From Russula earlei (lineage: Eukaryota; Basidiomycota; Agaricomycetes; Russulales; Russulaceae): a stretch of DNA of 52,463 bases. The stretch spans positions 1 through 52,463 of the forward strand of contig JAGFNK010000369.1 in NCBI GenBank assembly GCA_025769875.1, read 5' to 3'. A program made the translations under genes and the position numbers. The notes under the pieces were generated by a model. It was not told where the DNA came from and did no database searches. It saw only the letters and a list, made by a program, of their open reading frames with translations. Below, piece by piece: positions 21,511 through 31,558 of this stretch. Every line of letters begins with the position of its first letter. The first letter of the stretch is position 1.

Positions 21511-22180
21511 TTAAACAATGTTTTGTACATCCTGTGCACTACTGTCCAAATAATTTCTATCCTTTTCCTGAACCATGTGGGAAAATACACCACCCATTTT
21601 GACTGTAATTGCTGCTGGGTGACTAACAAAGCAGGCATCACATTATTCACCAGTCATCTCTCACCTAAACGCAACTTATACCAACACTACAACCACTCCC
21701 TCTCCAACAATCCACATGTATTTCTGCACTGACTTCATGTATCCCTACTGCATGTCTGCCACACCCATTTCAGTCCACCATGCCCTCAGTGTTACCTCAA
21801 TCATCCCAAGTCACCAGCCATCTCTACCATCATCTGCACATGTCCCACATACTGCAGCTCCATCACATGCCACCATCTCTGTATCACCGCCATCTGCATG
21901 CCATTGCCCCCAATTCAACTTGCTGGATGCTCTGTGTTGCATCTGAAGTCCCAAGCCACCAGCCATCTATACTATCACTGCACATGTCCCATGTACCACA
22001 GCTCCATCATATGCCACCATCTCTGTATGGCTGTCCACAATTTAAGCTTCATCCAGTTCAGTCCTCTCCTCACCATCCTCTGCAGTGCCCATACCACCAA
22101 CTTCACCAAACCCCTTTGCTAGCCAGACTTCATCCATTTATGCCTCCTCCTTGGACTCCACAACAAAAAGGTTTAATGTT
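21511..22180 (+). other. copia-B remnant between protease and polypurine tract
   Basis: A short piece still resembles the end of protease (LNHVGKYTTHF), then low-complexity His/Pro/Ser-rich sequence that may be what is left of the linker between integrase and reverse transcriptase. No DDE or YVDD motif in any frame. It contains imperfect repeats of CCACCATCTCTGTAT and CCAAGTCACCAGCCATCTCT-like phrases. Confidence 0.5.
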
Positions 22181-22189
22181 GAGGGGGAG
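22181..22189 (+). other. Polypurine tract of copia-B
   Basis: GAGGGGGAG directly before the right LTR, the expected plus-strand primer position. Confidence 0.75.
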
Positions 22190-23336
22190 TATTAGATCTT
22201 AGATACTACAATGTCTCATCTTGCCTGATGTCAAGACTCACTGTTGAACTATCCAGTTCAAGAGCGAGGGGTAAGCTCAGAGACGAGTCAATAGATGTCC
22301 AAGACGGCGTGGGCAAGGAGTAGAATCCAGAGTAGTAACAAATACCGGAGAGGTACGGTCACTGTGAGAGTGGAACAGTCATGCAGAGAGGAAGCCAGGA
22401 TAGTCACAAGGGGACAGTCCTTAAAGGAGTATCCCAGGAATGGAGAGTGCCATAAACAAATGGACAGTCTAAGGACTGTCCGCTACTTTATTGAGCGCTT
22501 ATATACTACAAGAGAACTGCTAAATGGGGAACAAGTCATAACCTTGTTATCAAGCACAATAGAGTGATGAGTAAGAAGTCGGAGTGTGCTTACTGAGCAT
22601 GCTCAGTCATGCTCAGTAAGCTGCTGAGTAAGAAGGCTCCTTTTGATGAGTAAGAGCTTTCACTGTCCATGTGTTCACCGCTTTAGTGCACGTGCAAGCA
22701 CCTGATTCATTTTCTGTTAGTTAGTTTAGGGCCGGTCATTTGAGGACTTGTAGTTTGCTTTAGGGAGTAGTGTTATCTTATAAGGCCCCTTATATAGTTC
22801 TATTAGGGTCCTTAGAGTTGACCCTAATACCCTTATTAAGGTCCTTAGTATTGCCTTATAGTTCATTCTATAGTTATTAGAGTTGGTCTAATAACGCGTT
22901 GTAGGGACTTTGATACTAGGTTAGTGCCTATTGTAGAGCACCTAGAGTCGTCCTAAAGGGTCCCTAGGAGGGTCCTAATACTGTCCTTTATTGCTAGAAG
23001 GGTTGCCATTAAGTGGGGCTTGCTGTATGTCGATTGTGCTGAGAATTGCTCGCGTGACAATGCGCTTGCGATATTGTGGACACCTTTACTCACCCCTTTT
23101 GCTCGTGTGAACAGGGTGGCACCGTAGAGGCTGGGTTTCCTCCTATAAGGAAGGGTCCTTCAAGGGCCCTCTCTGGAAAATGGTTCATGACACCTGACAT
23201 CATACTACAACATCTGAGGTTACATCATACATTCCATACTATTGTATATAAGATAATGTTTGTACACATGTACATACCATACAATTGTAACCATTATTTT
23301 CCATCTCACCTGCTGTGACACTTCTAAGCACCAATA
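22190..23336 (+). repeat. Right LTR of copia-B, split by a solo LTR
   Basis: Pieces 22190-22228 and 23198-23336 (178 bp together). It carries LTR1-E. Its second piece gives the uninterrupted version of the site where copia-A entered the left LTR. Confidence 0.85.
22229..23192 (-). mobile_element. Solo LTR, family LTR1 copy E (964 bp), TSD CCTGA
   Basis: Starts TGTCAAGACTC, ends TTCATGACA, with CCTGA at 22224-22228 and 23193-23197. The left LTR of copia-B has the uninterrupted site near 13629. It is relatively rich in CpG (for example ACGCGTTG), like copy A. Confidence 0.92.
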
Positions 23337-23577
23337 GAACAATGGCAGGTCACTGTTGATCTAGCAAAGGAGCACAAAGGTGGGCCCTAAAAGCTGAAGG
23401 AGATCATCAATTCTCACAATCTGACACAGATGAGGGATTGATGGTCACTCACAGATTCTTTGCACTCATGGGAGGATTCACAGAGTATGAAGGAAACCAG
23501 CCCATCTGTGTGCTCTTGCCTGAAGAGCTCAGATCCTACTCTCTGACAGGCAATGGCAATTTTCCACAGATCACAAA

Positions 23578-24912
23578 TGTCACCGACTGGGGACAGTGTT
23601 GCTAACAAATCATTTCATGCATGAGACGAACACAGAGAGTCGAGCGAGATGACAAGTTCCCACAAAGTTCGGGGGATCTTAGAGACAACACAGCAAGGGC
23701 TAGTGTGTTCCACAGAGAGGAAACTGTCAAGACACGTACTGCTGATCCGTGTGGACTCAGGAGCAGGTGGGGCAAGGGTCGGAACAGATGGTACGCGGCG
23801 TAGGCGGCGTTGAACAAGAGGACGAGCCAAATGACTAAGATGTACCAGATGGGGACTGGTACGTGTAACTGGAGGCAGAGGCGAAGGTTAGAAGCCAGTG
23901 CAGCGAGGGACTTTAAACAAGGCGGTCGTAGAGGAGTACCTTGGGGACGAGAGGAGTCTTTAAACTGAGCGGTCGCAGGGGAGTACCCAGGAAGAGGAGA
24001 GTATCACAAATGGACAGTCTGACGACTGCCATGCTTCATTGGGGCTTATATACAGTGTACAGGGTCGATTACAAAGACTTGGGACTATTCTAGACTCTTT
24101 GGTACCGTCCAATAGGACTACAGAGGCATAAACTTGCTTGTGTCAAGTTCAGGCTTACTGAGCGCATTACTGATCATTGTAGAGCGATGACATCATTATG
24201 ATGTCACTGTGGAGTGCTTAGTGAGCCTATGAGGTCACTGTGGAGTCGCTCAGTCAGCTATGATGTCATTGGAGCCTGGATGACGTCAGATGATTTATGC
24301 AACAGCTCCTAAGAGTTTGTGCCGCTGTTTCGGGTCCTTGGTGGCTGGGTGGCCATGTGGCTGCCACGCGATGATTACCCGATTAGGAAACGGGTGTCTG
24401 GTCGAGTTATAGTGCCTTTGCAATAGCGATATCTTGCACTGCAGGGGGGATAGCCCAGAAAACGGAAGGGAGTTGGTAATGCAAAATGAGAGAGGTCTCT
24501 CTTGAGTGAAATAGGACCATCTATGGTCAGGGTCTGGCCTTGGTTCGTAACAGAAACTCAGTTGTATTGTCTTTGCATCCAGAGGACAAGACCATATGAG
24601 AGGTTTCAGATGATGAGCTTGAAGGCTCAAGAACAGACAAGTTCCAAGGTGTTAACCAGTGAGATTCACAGGAGAACAAGCCTAAGGCTTGTTCCCCTCA
24701 AGAAGATGGTCTATATACATGAAATGTTATATCAAATAACATCCTGCAGGTAGCAATGAGTCAGGTAGCAAGGCAATCGGGGGCTGGTCATGAGGACAAG
24801 GCATTGTAAACATGAGTCAAATAGCAAGTCAGAAAACATGAGTCAAACATGAGACATGTCCAGGTTGGCTATCCTGATTGCCAGTCCAGTCCGAGGCACT
24901 GGTTCTGTGACA
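23578..24912. mobile_element. Solo LTR, family LTR3 (502 bp without nested LTR2), TSD ACAAA
   Basis: Starts TGTCACCGAC, ends TTCTGTGACA, flanked by ACAAA at 23573-23577 and 24913-24917. It lies in M exon 2; the intact M gene reads through (near 45370). LTR2-B is nested in it. Only one copy is seen in the window, so the family assignment rests on ends and target duplication alone. Confidence 0.8.
23725..24552 (-). mobile_element. Solo LTR, family LTR2 copy B (828 bp), TSD GAAAC
   Basis: The reverse complement of LTR2-A: starts TGTCAAGACACG, ends GGTTCGTAACA, flanked by GAAAC at 23720-23724 and 24553-24557. Nested inside LTR3. CpGs such as CGCGTAC-like sites are retained, suggesting a fairly recent insertion. 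Confidence 0.92.
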
Positions 24913-25105
24913 ACAAAAGCAGAGATCAAAGACAGAAGCAAAGGAGAAATTGTCTCAAAATTGCTCATCATCCTACAAACCAGCTGGTTTGTGATGCAAT
25001 GCATTGCACAAGGTGTCCAGGGCCTACCAATCACTGAGCTAGAGCTTGTCATGGTTGCATTTGCAACACTGAAATTTGTGATGTACCTCCTGTGGTGGGA
25101 CAACA

Positions 25106-25640
25106 TCAGGGAATCCTACATTTCTGAAATATCAGTAAAATATGAGTATTCTCCACATTGTTACATATTCCAAGATACTGTATAGATATTCTGATATTGT
25201 TACATATTCTGAGATATGTATAGATATTCTGATATTGAAGGTATTCTTCAAGTATTTTGAAGAGTGGCTGCTTCCAACACTGATTGAGGAATATGATATT
25301 AATGAACAGTCAAATAGCTATGCCTATTGAGGAAAGGGTTAACAAAAAATTATGTGCTTGTGTCTAAAACAGTTGCACTTGTCCATTCATGAGGAATGAC
25401 AGCACTGCACTTGGGGGTGAGGTGAATGCTTTAACAAATATCAGAAATGGGTATGATACTCACAACACATTCCTCACCAGATAGACTTCAAGATATCTTG
25501 TACATGTGATGATTGGGCTTGGGTGCATTCTTGAATGGGGTGAACCACTTGACATATGCCAAGTGTTTGGGTGGGTGGAATGTACTTGTAAAAAGTAAGG
25601 AGACTGCACAGTCTGATAATGTAAAGACAACACAAACTTG
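25106..25640. other. Subterminal non-coding part of the Plavaka element
   Basis: AT-rich. It holds a repeated phrase GATATTCTGATATTG near 25185-25240. No protein motif is recognisable. It is the side distal to the transposase C-terminus. Confidence 0.55.
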
Positions 25641-25992
25641 AGCTGTCAAGACATGTACTGCTGATCACTAAGGACTCAGGAGCAGGTGGGCAAGGGTTGG
25701 AACAGACAGTATGCAGCATAAACAATGTTGAACAGGAGGATGAGCCAAACAACTAGGAGATACCAGATGGGGACTGGTATGTGTTGAAGAAGGCAGAGGC
25801 AAAGAGTAGAGGCCAGTGCAGCAAGGGGCTTTAAACAAGGCGGTTGTTGAAGAGTACCTTGAAGACGAGGGAGGACTTTAGACTGAGCAGTCACAGGGGA
25901 GTACCCAGGAAGATGAGAGTATCACAAATGGACAGTCTGATGACTGCCATGCTATATTGGGGCTTATATACAGTGTACAGGGTTGATTACAA

Positions 25993-27473
25993 CACTGGTT
26001 GAGAAATCAACTTATGTGAATTACAAAACTGTAATATTTTGAATAACAAAATTTATTATTTTGATATAAATTTGTAGGAAACAATTTGTAAGATTTCATC
26101 TTAGATCTTGTTACAATAGATTCCTTTTACAAAATGATGAAATTAGTAAATAGTATTGACAAGATTTTAGAACACACATTATGCTACAAAAAATGTAAAT
26201 TATTTTGAGATTTTGTATGAAACAAAATTGTGAAAAAGTTGAAACTGCAAAATTCAGGTTTATGCTGGGTGGAAAATACCCTTTTGTGACTGACAAAAGT
26301 GTAACATTTTGAATAACAAAAGTCAATGTTATGTTACAATTTTCAGAGGAAAAATATTAAAATTTAGTTTATATTTTGTTATATAAAATGTTTGTTACAA
26401 AATGATGGAGTAACAGTATGACAAACTCCTTCTCTATACCATTGGCATGGTTTGCCTGCAAACTTACAAACCATCCCTGGCAACAATTTTCATAATGTTG
26501 TTTCATCATTTTGTCACAAGAAATTTATATAGCAAAATATAAACTAAATTTTAAGGCCCCTTTTACCAACCGAGAATTCTTGAATCTTGAACTTGAACTT
26601 GGATTTCGGGATTTTCCGGGAGTGACAGGAGTGACAGGAGTGATGTAAGTGATATGATGTATATAATAAATTAATATGCATTTTTTTTTGTTGTCATTTG
26701 CATATTCACATATTTGGGGTTACACATGATGTGTCAGCGTCAAACTTGGAGTTGAGCAGTCCAACTTGAGCTCAACATCTGGGTGCTTGCAGCCCCATTT
26801 TCACCAGAGCTGCACATACAAAATTTGCACAAAGATGTGCACCCACACATTGGTGACACATATTCTGCCTTAATGACATGCTTGCAATACCCCACTTGGA
26901 AGAAGTGGAAGGAAGGGTTAGAAAGAATATTTTACATATCACATGTAAACCCAGCAAATCACACCAGAAAATAACTCATATTTGAAATGGACTCATATTA
27001 GTTTATTATGTCACTTACATCACACCTGTCATTCCTGTCACTCCTGGAAAATCCTGAAATCCAAGTTCAAGTTCAAGATTCAAGAATTCTTGGTTGGTAA
27101 AAGGGGCCTGAGATTTTTCCCCTGAAAAATTGTAACATAGCATTGATTTTTGTCATTCAAATGTTACACTTTTGTCAGTCCCAAAAGGGTATTTCCACCC
27201 AGCATAAACCTGAATTTTGCAGTTTCAATTTTTTCACAATTTTGTTTCACACAAAATCTTAAAATAATTTACAATTTTTGCAACATGATGTGTGTTCTAA
27301 AATCTTGTCAATACTATTTACTAATTTCATCATTTTGTAACAGGAATCTATTGTAACAAAATCTAAAATGAAATTTCACAAATTGTTTCCTACAAATTGT
27401 ATCAAAAGAATAAATTTTGTTATCCAAAATGTTACAGTTTTGCCATTCACATAAGTTGATTTCCCAACCAGTG
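25993..27473. mobile_element. CACTG...CAGTG foldback element, TSD CAA
   Basis: Begins CACTGGTTGAGAAATC and ends with the inverse, flanked by CAA at 25990-25992 and 27474-27476. Inverted arms are about 360 bp each (25993-26354 and 27112-27473) and easily aligned by eye, with scattered differences. Between them lies an AT-rich spacer that has its own inverted repeat (26356-26380 against about 26530-26553) and a MITE. CACTA/CMC-type elements have CACTA or CACTG ends and 2-3-bp duplications, so a non-autonomous CMC relative is the best guess. No transposase. Confidence 0.7.
26555..27108. mobile_element. MITE copy 1 (554 bp), PIF/Harbinger-like
   Basis: Ends GGCCCCTTTTACCAACC and its inverse; terminal inverted repeats extend about 75 bp. 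It is flanked by TAA and TGA (one mismatch). Nearly identical to 32807-33360, which has perfect TTA flanks. 3-bp TTA/TAA duplications are typical of PIF/Harbinger. No transposase; a small open frame inside has no motif. Confidence 0.8.
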
Positions 27474-27959
27474 CAAAGAACTGGAACTATTCTAGACCTT
27501 TTGGTACCATCCAATAGGACTACAAAGGCATAAACTCACTTGTGTCAATTTTCAGGCTTACTGAGCATATTATTGATCATTGTGGATCGATGACATCATT
27601 ATGATGTCACTGTGGAGCGCTTGGCGAGCCTATGAGGTCACTGTGGAGTTGCTCAGTCAGCCATGATGTCATTGGAGCCTTGATGACATCAGATGAGTTA
27701 TGCAACAGTTTCTAGGAGTTTGTGCTGCTGTTTTGGGTTCTTGGTGGCTAGGTGGCCATGTGGCTGCCACATGATGATTACCCAATTAGGAAATGGGTGC
27801 CTTGTCATGTTATAGTGCCTTTGCAATGGTGATATCTTGCACCGCAGGGGGGTAGCCCAAGAAATGGAAGTGAGTTGGCAATGCAAAGTGAGAGAGGTCT
27901 CTCTTGAGTGAAATAGGACAATATATAGCCAGGACCTGGCCTTGATTCATAACATGAGC

Positions 27960-28757
27960 GACGTGATAGCCTATAAAATATCAAAGTTAGTATCTGAGAA
28001 TACTGAAATAGGTTGTGTCACAGTAACTAGCTGTGTCAGTTCTCAAGCCTGAAGATGAAGTTGATAGTAGAGGTGTGTTCAAAGAAGGGGCTGGTTCCTG
28101 TTGTAAAGAGTAAGGGTCCCTGCAGCAGTTGAAGTGTTTTATGCTAAGCATGTTATGGCCAATAGACCCTTCCTAGTATGACTCAGTCCATTGAGAAGCT
28201 AGGGTAAGTTTGTAATGGGATAGACTAGGGCTGGTTCCACTAGCTATATGCATTCAAGTCTGTCATAGACCTTGAACATGCAAGAGAAAGAGAGTAGAGG
28301 AAGGTAGGTCTTTAAGGAGGAGAGTTCTTCTCAGTAGAGTGAAGAGAGACTCTTAGGGGAGGAAGGGATAGGTAGGGTAGATGGTAGATGGTGTGTGTGT
28401 GTGAGGAGTTGATGAAATGGAGAGTTGGATGTGGTTTGAGGATTAGGAGTGGAGTGGGTTGCAGGTGAATATGTTGGACAAGAGTAGGTTGGATTCTACA
28501 AGAGACCAAGCTTAGGGCTTTGGTCACAAAGTACTGAGCTTATATATACAGGAGAAGCACAGCAATAGCTGCACGTTGACTGTGCTACTAGTATAGTAGG
28601 AGTCATAATAAGTAGGAGTCATAGAAATGAGGCCATGAATGAGTCAGAACCAAGTAACTATGCTGCACAGTAATGTGTAGCATTGCACAGTTGAAACTAA
28701 GACACAAATATAAATGGAAAGAGAACCAAACAAAGGGAAAGTAACAGCAATCCAGTG
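27960..28757. other. Plavaka element interior, no gene recognised
   Basis: It follows the recognisable transposase C-terminal part on the minus strand. Contains a GTGTGTGTGTG run near 28391 and purine-rich sequence. It may be decayed transposase C-terminus, but I cannot read a conserved motif. Confidence 0.5.
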
Positions 28758-30596
28758 TTACCTGGATGTGTATGGATCACATGATAACACAGAAAGGATC
28801 ACAAGAAGTAAGAGATCACAAGACCAGCAAGTAAAGGGACATATGAGAGCAAGCAGTCCATAGTAAGGGTAAGAAGTAAACTGTAAAAGGAAAATGTTGT
28901 AACAGGTTGGCATATTGCACCAGAAATCACCAGCATGTCCACCATCACCATCATTGACTAACACAGTATAAAATCTAGCTGGAACACCCTTGCCATGATT
29001 GTCTGAATGACTGGGCTTGATATGGACAGAGTCCAGGAGATCAGATGTCTCCTCATGACCTTGTGCATCAGTATTCCAGAACTTGATGTTGTGATATACA
29101 GGGATGGTGTTGAAAGGTAGGTCAATGTCTTGTGCAAGGCATTCAAATTGTACAGCAGTCATCAATGAAGGGTCATTCATATGGGTAACATAGTGCACAA
29201 GTGTGGGTTTGAAGTATGTAGCACCATACTCAGACATAATTGAAGTGAGAGGCACAGCTCAGACACTGGGATGTATAGTTATCTGTATGTGAGGGTGATG
29301 TGCAAATTGGGGCACATGCCAGCTAGTGTCAGCAGGAGGAGGTTCACCAGCAATCCGCCATTGGATAAACCTGTCATGGAAAAAGATCTTTTCTCTGTGC
29401 TCAAGCCATATTGTCATCTGTGTAAACTTGTCTTTATGGTTGGTTGACTGGTATGCATCCTTGGCTAGATCAATGTGGAGCTGCTCTGTGTATTCTGTGT
29501 TGATAGTTATCTGTTTTCCCAAAGGCCTCAATTGCAAGCTTGTAATGTTTTGCTTTATGAAGTTTAGGAAAATTATAGTCAGAGCAAATACCACGATCAA
29601 TGAAAATGCTTTTGTTGTCATGGAGTGTCTGGAGAGATTCATCAAGAACAGAAAGTGTCTCAGTAGAATGAATCAGGTATTGGGATATGTAAAGGAAGTC
29701 AAGGAGAGTGTGCACACCACAAATGAGGCATCCAAAGGCAAGGTTGTTGGGTAGAGGAATGTTGATAATGATACTTAGGATAAAATGGCACATCTGGTCA
29801 TGTTCACAGCCTATAACACATGAAAGAGTACTAATTCCTTTGAAAAAGAGGCAGATATTGTGGTTTGGTGGTAGATGATGGCACTAGCATCAATTTCTGC
29901 AGCACCATATGCCTGGATAATCCAGGAGACCATGTGCTTGATAACAGGCATAATTGCACAGTAAATGTTGGCATAGGGGAGGTCTTCCCAGAATGGGCAA
30001 TAGACAGGCTTGATACCTGCATCACAGGAGTTTCAAGCAAATACTGTTGAACCCTGGCTGACTGATGCAAGCACATCAAGAATGTTGTCTAGGTTTCAGA
30101 GGGGATGTTGAGTGCTTACAATCCTCACCAAGTTGTCAGGAGGAGCTTCACAAGTTGGACATTCACCATTCTTGACTAGAGTCACCAAGAGCTGCTCAGG
30201 ATAATCACCAACATAATTTGCAAAAGTTGGATGACATTTGTGAACAATGCCATCTCCACTTGCCATATATATCCCACTAACACTGGCCTCTTTCAAGGGC
30301 CTGACAATGCATGACAAGCAGGCATGGGAAAGAGTTGCCACCGCACAATGATCAAGATGCATTGTTGGTAATTTGTTGAAGTTGAGCAGTAGGAAGATAG
30401 CCAAGGAGGATTTGGCCATGATGCAAAGGCTTATAACAAATTTATTGGATGACAAGATGATTGGGATGACAGTTGCTCCAGGCATTTTTTGTTCAACATT
30501 TTTCTTTTTGACTGATCAGTAATCAATAGGCAAAAAAAACTGAACCAGCATACCTGTGTCTCCTACCACCATTTTCCCATATGCATATCATGATAT

Positions 30597-31558
30597 TGTC
30601 ATGAACCATTCTCCGGAGAGGGCCCTTGAAGGACCCTTCCTTATGAGAGGAAACCCAGCCTCTATGGTGTCACCCTGTTCACACGAGCAAAAGGGGTGAG
30701 TAGAGGTGTCCACAATATTGCAATGGTATTGTCACATGAGCAATTCTTGGCACAATCAACATACAGCAAGCCCCACTTAATGGCAACCCTTTTAGCAATA
30801 AAGGACAGTATTAGGGCCTTCCTAAGGACCCTTTAGGACGACTCTAGGTGCCCTACAATAAGCGCTGACACAGTATCAAAGAACCTACAATGCGTTATTA
30901 GACTAACTCTAATAACTATAGAATGAACTATAAGGCAATACTAAGGACCTTAATAGAAGTATTAGGGTCGACTCTAACGGACCCTAATAGAACTATATAA
31001 GGGCCTTATAAAATTACACTATTCCCTAAACCAAACTACAAGTCCTCAAATGACTGGCCCTAAACTAACTGACAGAAATGAATCAGGTGCTTGCATGTGT
31101 ACTAAAGCAGTGAACATGTGGACAGTGAAGGCTCTTACTCATCAAGAGAAGCCTTCTTACTCAGCAGCTTACTGAGCATGACTGAGCATGCTCAGTAAGT
31201 GCACTCCGACTTCTTACTCATCACACTATTGTGCTTGATAACAAGGTTATGACTTGTTCCCTATTTAGCAGTTCTCTTGTAGTATATAAGCGCTCAATAA
31301 AGTAATGGACAGTCTGAGGACTGTCCATTTGTTTATGGCACTCTCTATCCCTGGGATACTCCTTAAGGACTGTCCCCTTGTGACCATTTTGGCCTCTTCC
31401 CTGCATACCTGCTTGACTCTACCAGTAACTATACTTCTTTGGTATTTGTTACTGCTTTGGACTCTGCTTCTTGCCCATGCCGTCTTAGGCATCTATCAAC
31501 TCGTCTTCAAGCTCACTCCTCGCTCTTGAACTGGATAGTTCAACAGTGAGTCTTGACA
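30597..31558 (+). mobile_element. Solo LTR, family LTR1 copy F (962 bp), TSD GATAT
   Basis: Starts TGTCATGAACC, ends GTCTTGACA, with GATAT at 30592-30596 and 31559-31563. It interrupts the transposase just after HYADPDM. TATATAAG is at 31283-31290, followed by a perfect hairpin GGACAGTC-TGAG-GACTGTCC (31307-31326). Best copy for reading promoter-like elements. Confidence 0.93.
31307..31326 (+). promoter_or_regulatory. TATA-proximal hairpin shared by LTR1 and LTR2
   Basis: A perfect 8-bp stem with a TGAG loop, 17 nt downstream of TATATAAG. The same stem occurs in other LTR1 copies (for example near 22463-22482 and 2815-2834); LTR2 has a weaker form GGCAGTCATCCGACTGTCC near 4784. Position suggests the start of the LTR transcript. 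Function is inference. Confidence 0.5.

Larger units (their letters stand above)
13593..23336 (+). mobile_element. copia-B: non-autonomous Ty1/copia element, TSD GAAAC/GAACA
   Basis: Two 178-bp LTRs (after removing nested insertions) both start TATTAGATC and end CCAATA, consistent with TG..CA ends altered by G-to-A and C-to-T changes. The site is the M exon 1: GAAAC at 13588-13592 and GAACA at 23337. The internal part has gag and protease but no recognisable integrase or reverse transcriptase, so the element needed help to move. A primer-binding site GGTTATGGG-CCCTGAG follows the left LTR and a polypurine tract precedes the right one. Copia-A sits in the left LTR, LTR1-D in the primer site, and LTR1-E in the right LTR. 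Confidence 0.85.
13286..25103 (+). pseudogene. Membrane protein M, copy A: split by nested transposons
   Basis: Pieces 13286-13592 and 23341-23379 form exon 1; 23380-23429 is the 50-nt intron; 23430-23577 and 24918-25103 are exon 2 up to WWDK. The Plavaka element follows, and the next codons resume at 40615. Defects: start ATG is ATA at 13286, an Arg CGA codon is TGA at 13412-13414, and copia-B, a nested pair of LTRs and Plavaka interrupt it. Nearly all differences from the intact copy (44840-46224) are CpG changed to TpG or CpA, for example CCACGGATCGCGAG versus CCACAGATCACAAA. The family appears to be a fungal multi-pass membrane protein of unknown function. Confidence 0.85.
25644..27954 (-). 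mobile_element. Solo LTR, family LTR2 copy C, interrupted, TSD TGAGC
   Basis: The LTR2 sequence runs from TGTCAAGACATG (25644) to ATTCATAACA (27954), flanked by TGAGC at 25639-25643 and 27955-27959. A 1481-bp CACTG element is inserted at 25993. Many CpGs of copies A and B are TpG/CpA here, so it is the oldest-looking LTR2. Confidence 0.9.

Noticed and set aside
13286..25103. Classical RIP (CpA-biased) as the cause of decay
   Set aside because: Changes concentrate at CpG sites and spare most CpA contexts when M-A is compared with M-B; methylation-linked deamination at CpG fits better.
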